64,000 nucleotides of DNA from Methylobacterium sp. J-068. Its GTDB lineage: Bacteria; Pseudomonadota; Alphaproteobacteria; Rhizobiales; Beijerinckiaceae. The position numbers and the translations under genes were made by a program. The stretch covers positions 186,001 to 250,000 of the forward strand of contig NZ_JAKSXY010000125.1 in the NCBI RefSeq assembly GCF_022829445.1, given 5' to 3'. The notes beneath the pieces are model-generated. The model worked only from the letters and a program-made list of their open reading frames with translations. It had not been told where the DNA came from and did not search any database. Below are positions 58,027-64,000 of this stretch, piece after piece. Within the stretch, counting starts at the first letter, position 1. Every line of letters starts with the position of its first letter.

Positions 58027-59906
58027 TCCGCTGCGAGCCGCACCGGCGGCACGTCCTGTCCCTGACCTGTAGCGCTCTCGCGCGGCAGCGTCACGCTGAA
58101 GGTTGTGCCGACGCCGAATTCCGAGGCGACCTCGATCCGGCCGCCGAGCGAGCGCACCAGCGCCTTGACGTGGGCGAGCCCGATGCCCTCCCCCGGCTTG
58201 TCCTGCGCGCCGGAACGCCGGAACAACTCGAAGACGCGGGCATGGTCGCGCGCCGCGATGCCCCGCCCGTTGTCACGGACGCTGAACCGGACCCGGCCGC
58301 CGCCGACCGTCTGAGCCGTGACCTCGATGCGCCCGGGCCGCGCATCGTCGAGATACTTCACCGCGTTGTCGATGAGGTTGCCGAAGACCTGCTCGACCGC
58401 GAGGCGATCGGCCGTGACCTCCGGAAGGTCGGGCGCGACGATCACGCGCGCGCCCGCGCTCTCGGTCTGGTGGTGCTGGGCGTCGGCGATCCGCCGCAGC
58501 AATGCCGTCATGTCGAGGCGCTCGGGCGCGAAGGTGCGCCGGCCCTCGCGCGAGAGTTTCAGGATGGCGGCGATCAGGCTCTCCATCCGGGTCACGGCCG
58601 CCTTGATGAAGCCGAGGGCCTCGGCGAGATCGGCGTCGATCCCCGCCGCCCGCGGATGGTCCTGCAGCGCCGCGCGCACGTCCTCCCGCGTCGTCTCAAG
58701 CTCGCTGGTGAAGCCCATCACGTTGACGAGGGGCGCCCGCAGGTCGTGGCTGACGATGTAGGCGTAGCGCTGGATCTCCTCGTTCGATTCGCGCAGCTCC
58801 GCCTCGGCCTGGCGCTGCTCGGTGATGTCGGTGTGGACGCCGACCCACTCGCGGATGGCGCCCCGCGCATCGAGGACGGGGATGGCCCGGATGGCGTAGT
58901 GGCGCCAGGTGCCGTCGGCCGAGCGCACGCGGTGTTCGTGCATGAAGGTCCGGCGCGCCCGCACCGTCTCGTTCCAGGCCTCGATGCTGGCCTGCGCATC
59001 GTCGGGGTGTACGGCCGCCGCCCAGCCGTAGCCCTCGTATTCGGACCGGGTCTGGCCCGTGATCGCGCTCCAGCCGGGCTGCTCGCCCACCATCCGGCCC
59101 TCGGCATCGTTGGTCCAGAGGACGCCCCGCACGGCCTGCACGGCGGCGCGGAAGCGGGCCTCGCTGGCGCGCAACTCGCCCCCGACCCGCTGCTGGTCGA
59201 AGGAGGCGGCGAGCATCGCCAGGAACAGGATCAGGAAGGTCGCGCCCGCGACCGCGAGCGCCAGGTTCTGCTGGGCATGATCCAGCTCCGCGGCATGGGC
59301 CGCGTGCGCCCCGGCCGCCTCGGCGGTGAAGGTGGCGGCCGCCATGCCGGTGTAGTGCATGCCCGCGACGGCGACGCCCATCACGCAGGCGGCGATGAGC
59401 TTCTGCCAGACGCTGTTCTGCCGGAAGGTGAGCCACAGGGCGGTCGTCGCGGCCGTGACCGCGATGGCCACCGAGACCCAGACCACCAGCCAATGATAGG
59501 CGAGATTGCCCGGCACCCGCATCGCGGCCATGCCGGTATAGTGCATGGCCGCGACCCCGAGCCCCATCACCGGGCCGGCGATCAGGATGTCGCGGGTCGC
59601 GGCGCCCCTGCGGCCGATCCAGGCGAAGGCGGCGCCCGTGAAGCCGATCGCGAGGCCGAGCGACAGCAGGGTGAGGCCGAGGTCGTAGGCCGCCGGCATG
59701 CCCATCTCGAAGGCCAGCATGCCGACGAAGTGCATCGACCAGATGCCGCCGCCCATCGCCACCGCCGCGCCCGCGATCCAGGCCCAGCGCGGGCCGCTCG
59801 CGGCGCTCCGCACGTGGCTGCCGAGATCGAGCGCCGTATACGATGCGAGGACCGCGATGGAGACGGACAGGGCGACGAGCGCCGGGTTGTAGCCGGTGTG
59901 GAGCAT
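58023..59906 (-). CDS. MHYT-PAS sensor histidine kinase
   Basis: The 627-residue membrane kinase has an N-terminal MHYT domain (about 1-240) with seven or so helices and the repeats SMHFVGM, MHYTGM and MHYTGM, proposed to bind copper and sense small diatomic gases. A PAS domain (about 250-365; FRAAVQAVRGVLWTNDAEG) follows. Then come the HisKA phosphoacceptor His in AYIVSHDLRAPLVNVM and the ATPase N box FGNLIDNAVKYL, DNGRGI and GEGIGLAHVKALV. It heads the sensory operon and overlaps the response-regulator gene. Confidence 0.94.
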   Translation of the reverse strand: MLHTGYNPALVALSVSIAVLASYTALDLGSHVRSAASGPRWAWIAGAAVAMGGGIWSMHFVGMLAFEMGMPAAYDLGLTLLSLGLAIGFTGAAFAWIGRRGAATRDILIAGPVMGLGVAAMHYTGMAAMRVPGNLAYHWLVVWVSVAIAVTAATTALWLTFRQNSVWQKLIAACVMGVAVAGMHYTGMAAATFTAEAAGAHAAHAAELDHAQQNLALAVAGATFLILFLAMLAASFDQQRVGGELRASEARFRAAVQAVRGVLWTNDAEGRMVGEQPGWSAITGQTRSEYEGYGWAAAVHPDDAQASIEAWNETVRARRTFMHEHRVRSADGTWRHYAIRAIPVLDARGAIREWVGVHTDITEQRQAEAELRESNEEIQRYAYIVSHDLRAPLVNVMGFTSELETTREDVRAALQDHPRAAGIDADLAEALGFIKAAVTRMESLIAAILKLSREGRRTFAPERLDMTALLRRIADAQHHQTESAGARVIVAPDLPEVTADRLAVEQVFGNLIDNAVKYLDDARPGRIEVTAQTVGGGRVRFSVRDNGRGIAARDHARVFELFRRSGAQDKPGEGIGLAHVKALVRSLGGRIEVASEFGVGTTFSVTLPRESATGQGQDVPPVRLAAE

Positions 59907-60091
59907 GAGGCGACGGGCGGGACCGGTGTGGAGGAGGCGTGCGCCAGGTTACCCCGGCCGTGCCCCGAGGACCATCGCGGACGCTAGATGGAAACAGAGC
60001 GCTCCGGTGCGGCCCTGCACTACCCCTGGGGCCGCGCATGCCGTAAGGCCGCTGCAACCCCCAGCCCCCTTGATCCCATGATCGTGACCCC

Positions 60092-61714
60092 ATGATCCGC
60101 CTCGAAAAAATCGGCAAGCAGAACGGCCGCCAGATCGTCTTCATCGAGGCATCCGCCGCCCTCCAGAAGGGCGAGAAGGTCGGCCTCGTCGGCCCGAACG
60201 GCGCCGGCAAGACCACCCTGTTTCGGATGATCACCGGCGAGGAGCAGCCCGACGAGGGCCAGGTCGCCACCGATCGCGGCATCACGATCGGGTATTTCAG
60301 CCAGGATGTCGGTGAGATGTCCGGCCGCAGCGTCGTCTCGGAAGTGATGAACGGCGCCGGCCCGGTCAGCGAGATCGGCGCCGAACTGAAGCTGGTGGAG
60401 CACGCGCTCGCCGATCCGGACCGCGCCGACGAGATGGAGGCCCTGATCGAGCGCTACGGCGAGGTCCAGGCCCGGTTCGAGGAACTCGACGGTTACGCCC
60501 TGGAGGGCCGCGCCTACGAGGTGCTGGCGGGCCTCAGTTTCTCCCAGGAGATGATGGACGGCGACGTCGGCAAGCTCTCGGGCGGCTGGAAGATGCGCGT
60601 GGCGCTCGCCCGCATCCTGCTGATGAACCCGGACGTGATGCTCCTAGACGAGCCGAGCAACCACCTCGACCTCGAGAGCCTGATCTGGCTCGAAGCCTTC
60701 CTCAAGGATTACGAGGGCGCGCTTCTGATGACCTCGCACGACCGCGAGTTCATGAACCGAATCGTCTCCAAGGTCATCGAGATCGACGGCGGCACGCTGA
60801 CCACCTATTCGGGCGACTACGTCTTCTACGAGCAGCAGCGGGCGCTGAACGAAACGCACCAGCAGGCGCAGTTCGAGCGCCAGCAGGCCATGCTCGCCAA
60901 GGAGATCAAGTTCATCGAGCGCTTCAAGGCCCGCGCGAGCCACGCCGCGCAGGTCCAGAGCCGGGTGAAGAAGCTCGACAAGATCGAGCGGGTGGAGCCC
61001 CCGAAGCGCCGGCAATCGATCGCGTTCGAGTTCCAGCCGGCGCCGCGCTCCGGCGACGACGTCGTCATCATCAAGAACGTGCACAAGCGCTACGGCAGCC
61101 GCAGCATCTACGAGGGCCTCGATTTCTCGATCCGCCGGCGCGAGCGCTGGTGCGTGATGGGCATCAACGGCGCCGGCAAGTCCACGCTGCTCAAGCTCGT
61201 GACCGGCACGGCGCGCCCCGACGACGGCAGCATCGCGGTCGGAGGCAGCGTCAAGCTCGGCTACTTCGCTCAGCACGCCATGGACCTCCTCGACGGGGAC
61301 CTGACGGTGTTCCAGGACCTTGAGGCCAGCTTTCCGCAGGCGGGCCAGGGCTCGCTCCGGGCGCTGGCCGGCTGTTTCGGCTTCTCCGGCGACGACGTGG
61401 AGAAGCGCTGCCGCGTGCTCTCCGGCGGCGAGAAGGCCCGGCTCGTGATGGCCAAGATGCTGTTCGACCCGCCGAACTTCCTCGTCCTCGACGAGCCCAC
61501 CAACCACCTCGACATGGGCACCAAGGAGATGCTCATCGCCGCCCTCGCGAATTACGAGGGCACGATGCTCTTCGTGAGCCACGACCGGCACTTCCTGGCC
61601 GCGCTCTCGAACCGCGTGCTCGAACTGACCCCGGACGGGATTCACCAGTATGGGGGCGGCTACACCGAATACGTCGCCCGCACCGGGCAGGAGGCTCCCG
61701 GCCTGCGGAGCTGA
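60092..61714 (+). CDS. ABC-F family ATPase (YbiT/EttA-like)
   Basis: The 540-residue cytoplasmic protein has two ABC modules: Walker A motifs GPNGAGKTTLF and GINGAGKSTLL, signatures LSGGWKMRVALARI and LSGGEKARLVMAKM, and Walker B DVMLLDEPSNHLDLE and LVLDEPTNHLDM. A linker (about 245-320) contains the helix KFIERFKARASHAAQVQSRV, which in ABC-F factors reaches the ribosomal P/E region. No membrane segments. It probably relieves stalled or difficult translation. The leader before the ATG includes two close ATGATC words; start 60092 fits the family. Confidence 0.94.
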   Translation: MIRLEKIGKQNGRQIVFIEASAALQKGEKVGLVGPNGAGKTTLFRMITGEEQPDEGQVATDRGITIGYFSQDVGEMSGRSVVSEVMNGAGPVSEIGAELKLVEHALADPDRADEMEALIERYGEVQARFEELDGYALEGRAYEVLAGLSFSQEMMDGDVGKLSGGWKMRVALARILLMNPDVMLLDEPSNHLDLESLIWLEAFLKDYEGALLMTSHDREFMNRIVSKVIEIDGGTLTTYSGDYVFYEQQRALNETHQQAQFERQQAMLAKEIKFIERFKARASHAAQVQSRVKKLDKIERVEPPKRRQSIAFEFQPAPRSGDDVVIIKNVHKRYGSRSIYEGLDFSIRRRERWCVMGINGAGKSTLLKLVTGTARPDDGSIAVGGSVKLGYFAQHAMDLLDGDLTVFQDLEASFPQAGQGSLRALAGCFGFSGDDVEKRCRVLSGGEKARLVMAKMLFDPPNFLVLDEPTNHLDMGTKEMLIAALANYEGTMLFVSHDRHFLAALSNRVLELTPDGIHQYGGGYTEYVARTGQEAPGLRS

Positions 61715-61720
61715 TTCGGG

Positions 61721-61738
61721 TCGGATCCGGTCATCCGA
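61721..61738. terminator. Short hairpin after the ABC-F gene
   Basis: TCGGAT-CCGGTC-ATCCGA is a six-base stem beginning seven bases after the stop. No T run follows, so termination strength is doubtful. Confidence 0.4.
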
Positions 61739-61760
61739 GGGCGTCGAAAGCCAAGCTGAC

Positions 61761-61783
61761 GGGCAGGTTGTGCGAATCTGCCC
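61761..61783. promoter_or_regulatory. Inverted repeat upstream of cynS
   Basis: GGGCAGGTT and AATCTGCCC form nine-base arms (one G-T mismatch) around GTGCG in the 260-base gap before cynS. It could be an operator for cyanate-dependent control or a second terminator of the ABC-F gene. Confidence 0.4.
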
Positions 61784-61974
61784 TGAAATTGAGCAGTTCG
61801 GGTCTGAAATCCCGCAGCAGTCGATGCGGGGACGCATCCCTGGCCGTCTGGACGCTCGCCCCTGCGTCCCCTCGACGCCGCATCGGCCGGGCCCGGCCGT
61901 GGTCCGCCCCTTGCTCGTCCGGCTCCGATGCCGCCGACCGCGCGGCCTCCCGTTGCGAGCCCAGGACGTTGCCC

Positions 61975-62463
61975 ATGAAGCGCGAAGACCTCACCGAGAA
62001 GCTCCTCGACATCAAGCGTGAGAAGGGCTGGACCTGGAAACACATTCAGGAGGAGATCGGCGGCATCTCGCCGATCCTGATCACCGCCGCCTGCATGGGC
62101 CAGATGAAGCTTCCGAAGGCCCAGGCCGCCAAGGCCGCCGCCCTGTTCGGCCTGTCCCAGGCCGAGGAGCGCATGCTGAACGAGGCCCCCTATCGCGGCT
62201 CGATCGCGCAGATGCCGCCGACCGACCCGCTGATCTACCGCTTCTACGAACTCGTGATGGTCTACGGCACCACCTGGAAGGAGCTAATCCAGGAGGATTT
62301 CGGCGACGGCATCATGTCGGCCATCGACTTCAACATGACGATGGAGCGCGAGCCCAACAACAAGGGCGACCGGGTGAAGATGAACCTCTCGGGCAAGTTC
62401 CTGCCCTACAAGTATTACGGCAACGAGGAGGGCGTGCCGGATTACGGCTTCAAGGAGAGCTGA
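61975..62463 (+). CDS. cynS: Cyanate hydratase (cyanase)
   Basis: The 162-residue enzyme converts cyanate and bicarbonate to CO2 and carbamate, which decays to ammonia. The N-terminal helical domain (KLLDIKREKGWTWKHIQEEI) resembles a lambda-repressor fold. The catalytic residues are R89, E92 and S115 in YRFYELVMVYGTTWKELIQE and DFGDGIMSAIDFN, aligning with R96, E99 and S122 of E. coli CynS at a constant offset. The usual partners, carbonic anhydrase CynT and regulator CynR, are not beside it. The ATG at 61975 matches family length. Confidence 0.97.
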   Translation: MKREDLTEKLLDIKREKGWTWKHIQEEIGGISPILITAACMGQMKLPKAQAAKAAALFGLSQAEERMLNEAPYRGSIAQMPPTDPLIYRFYELVMVYGTTWKELIQEDFGDGIMSAIDFNMTMEREPNNKGDRVKMNLSGKFLPYKYYGNEEGVPDYGFKES

Positions 62464-62481
62464 ATCCGCCTCACGCCCGCT

Positions 62482-62515
62482 CGGCAGGGCCGGTCCCGAG
62501 GGACTGGCCCTGCCG
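62482..62515. terminator. 15-bp hairpin between convergent cynS and aldo/keto reductase genes
   Basis: CGGCAGGGCCGGTCC and GGACTGGCCCTGCCG pair with one wobble over a CGAG loop, midway between two convergent genes. It probably stops transcription from both sides, though no T run is present. Confidence 0.7.
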
Positions 62516-62523
62516 CCGGTTGA

Positions 62524-63633
62524 TCACTCCATCGTGGGTGCCAGTTTCTGCACGCCCTCGACGTCGTCGCCGAGCCAGGCCGCGTTCTTGGCCGTGCCGT
62601 CGAAGGTCGCGCTGGTCTTGAACAGCTCGTACTTGCCCTGGAGCGCATAGGGCTTGCTGCGCTCCAGCAACTCCGCGACCTTGGCCTTGTCCATCGGCTT
62701 GAAGGTCTTCACCGCCTCGAAGGCCTGATCGAGGTCGCGCTGGTTCTGAATGCCGGTGATGACCACCGTGGTCGGCAGGTTGAGGCTGAAGTGCAAGTAT
62801 TCGAGCGGCTTGATCGGCGCGTCGCTCTTCAGGATCACGCCGTCGCCGAAGGTCTTCATGCCGAGCGCCGCGATGCCGGCCCGCACGAGATAGGGCAGCA
62901 CGAGGTGGCCGAACGAGCGGAAATGCGCGTCCATCACGTTCAGAGGCATCTGCGCGGAATCGAAGTGGAAGCCGCGCTCCGCCGCGACTTCGAGCATCTG
63001 CAGGTGGATGCGCGGGTCCTTGTGACCGGTGAAACCGATGTAGCGCAGCTTGCCCGCAGCCCGAGCCTCCACGAAAGCCTCCATGGCGCCGCCCTCGGCG
63101 AAGACCCGGTCGGGATCGTCGTAGCGCAGGATCTCGTGGTGCTGGACGAGGTCGATGCGGTCGGTGCGCAGACGCTTCAGGGATTCGTCGATCTGGCGCA
63201 TCGCCTCCTGCTTGGTGCGCCCGTCCATCTTGGACATCAGGAACACCTTGTCGCGGTAGCCGCCCTGTGAGAGCGCGACGCCCATGCGCAGTTCCGAGCG
63301 GCCGCCGTTATAGTCCCAGCAATTGTCCATGAAGGTGATGCCGCGCTCGATGCCCGAATGGATCAAGCGGGTGGCCTCGTCGTCCGAGACCGCGTTCTTG
63401 CCGAGGTGGAAGCCGCCCATGCCGATGGCCGAGATCTTCTCGGCGTGCCGTCCGAACGGGCGGTAGAGCATCTCGCCCCGGCGCTCGCCGGGATCGGTGA
63501 CGAGGGGCAGGTCGGCGGGGTCCTTCGGCCGGGTCTCCGGCAGGCCCGGCGCGGTCACGGCCGCCCCGGCGGAACTGGTCGCGGCGAGGCCGGCGCCGAG
63601 GGCGGCGCCCTGAAGGAAGCTGCGGCGTTCCAT
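62524..63633 (-). CDS. Tat-exported aldo/keto reductase
   Basis: The 369-residue protein begins MERRSFLQGAALGAGLAATS, a twin-arginine signal peptide, so it should fold with cofactor in the cytoplasm and act in the periplasm. The barrel shows ISAIGMGGFHLGKNAVSDDE, then FMDNCWDYNGGRSELRMG with the catalytic Asp and Tyr, MSKMDGRTK with the Lys and VQHHEIL with the His. A C-terminal VVITGIQNQRDLDQAFE segment sits at the NADP site. Substrate is unknown. It lies upstream of larB on the opposite side of cynS. Confidence 0.9.
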   Translation of the reverse strand: MERRSFLQGAALGAGLAATSSAGAAVTAPGLPETRPKDPADLPLVTDPGERRGEMLYRPFGRHAEKISAIGMGGFHLGKNAVSDDEATRLIHSGIERGITFMDNCWDYNGGRSELRMGVALSQGGYRDKVFLMSKMDGRTKQEAMRQIDESLKRLRTDRIDLVQHHEILRYDDPDRVFAEGGAMEAFVEARAAGKLRYIGFTGHKDPRIHLQMLEVAAERGFHFDSAQMPLNVMDAHFRSFGHLVLPYLVRAGIAALGMKTFGDGVILKSDAPIKPLEYLHFSLNLPTTVVITGIQNQRDLDQAFEAVKTFKPMDKAKVAELLERSKPYALQGKYELFKTSATFDGTAKNAAWLGDDVEGVQKLAPTME

Positions 63634-63669
63634 GTTCGGTCTCCGTGATGGACGATGTGGGACGGCATC

Positions 63670-64000
63670 TCAGGTCGGCTCCGAGGCGGCGGAGGCGAGC
63701 ATCCGCGCGGCGTGGAGCCAGCGCATCGCCGCGCAGGCGGCACCGTAGCCGTTGTCGATGTTGACCACGGTGATCCCGGGCGCGCAGCTCGCCAGGATGG
63801 CGTCGAGGGCGGTGCGCCCGCCCTCCGCGACGCCGTAGCCGACGGAGGTCGGCACCGCGATCAGGGCGCTGGCGACGAGGCCGCCGAGGACGCTGGGCAG
63901 CGCGGCATCCATGCCGGCCGCGACGATCAGGACCGGGAGCGCCCGGATCTCCTCCAGGCGGCGGGTCAGGCGCCAGAGACCCGCAACGCCGACATCGGCG
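63670..64000 (-). CDS. larB: Nickel-pincer cofactor biosynthesis protein LarB, C-terminal part
   Basis: Only the last 109 residues are in the window; the gene continues beyond base 64000. The visible part is the AIR-carboxylase-like domain: DVGVAGLWRLTRRLEEIRAL, VLIVAAGMDAALPSVLGGLV, VIAVPTSVGYGVAEGG-like IAVPTSVGYG and VVNIDNGYGAACAAMRWLHA. LarB carboxylates and hydrolyses nicotinic acid adenine dinucleotide to start the nickel-pincer nucleotide of lactate racemase. larC and larE, if present, lie outside this window. Confidence 0.9.
   Translation of the reverse strand, partial: ADVGVAGLWRLTRRLEEIRALPVLIVAAGMDAALPSVLGGLVASALIAVPTSVGYGVAEGGRTALDAILASCAPGITVVNIDNGYGAACAAMRWLHAARMLASAASEPT

Noticed and set aside
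1..64000. CRISPR array, prophage, insertion sequence, tRNA or rRNA
   Set aside because: No regularly spaced repeats, transposase, integrase, phage structural genes or tRNA-like cloverleafs were recognised by reading; a tRNAscan/Infernal run would be decisive.

Overview
The window is high-GC alphaproteobacterial chromosome, most likely Methylobacterium/Methylorubrum. The clearest reason is the methylotrophy block at 13.5-24.1 kb. Read on the minus strand it carries sga, hprA, mtdA, fchA, mtkA, mtkB, ppc and mclA, the complete and colinear serine-cycle cluster with two H4MPT/H4F-dependent C1 enzymes, in the order known from Methylobacterium extorquens. The other housekeeping genes (RXKD-type Rsh, RpoZ, SmpB, DapA) fit the same group. 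Coding regions are strongly GC3-biased, so many long antisense reading frames exist; these were treated as shadows.

Layout. 0-13.3 kb is mostly core: fabG (cut by the window edge) and fabD, rpoZ and rsh, an AT-rich gap followed by a NYN-domain gene, smpB, dapA, a periplasmic lytic transglycosylase, a MoCF/CinA-like protein, an FNT channel, a porin-like beta-barrel and a GlcG/HbpS-like protein. 13.5-24.1 kb is the serine cycle, whose larger intercistronic gaps hold stable hairpins or palindromic repeats. 24.7-27.3 kb has an LpxH-like phosphoesterase translationally coupled to a GT4 glycosyltransferase, then rnhB. A radical SAM protein at 27.2-28.3 kb has an alphaproteobacterial LexA-type box (GTTC-N7-GTTC) just upstream.

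28.5-37.4 kb is a carbohydrate region: a small GT-like protein, a GH63-like hydrolase, and a coupled operon of split transketolase halves, an epimerase-GT2 fusion and a polytopic membrane protein. I read this operon as a candidate pathway that makes and exports a modified surface sugar. 37.4-40.7 kb holds a divergent Rrf2 regulator/methyltransferase pair and a flavoprotein. 41.1-50.5 kb is a sulfur or organosulfur scavenging island: an SsuD-like monooxygenase, three SsuA-type binding proteins and a His-rich cupin feeding one permease/ATPase, then a second, polar-amino-acid-type ABC transporter behind a 21-bp palindrome. 50.6-56.5 kb contains a long PAP2 phosphatase, D-serine dehydratase, a D-2-hydroxyacid-type FAD dehydrogenase and a GlxA-type regulator divergent from a rhodanese. 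56.5-59.9 kb is a three-gene sensory module (MHYT-PAS kinase, single-domain receiver, receiver-HWE kinase). The end of the window carries an ABC-F ATPase, cyanase, a Tat-exported aldo/keto reductase and the C-terminus of LarB.

No tRNA, rRNA, CRISPR array, intact insertion sequence or prophage was recognised. Product calls rest on motifs read by eye in the translated sequence; no database search was run.
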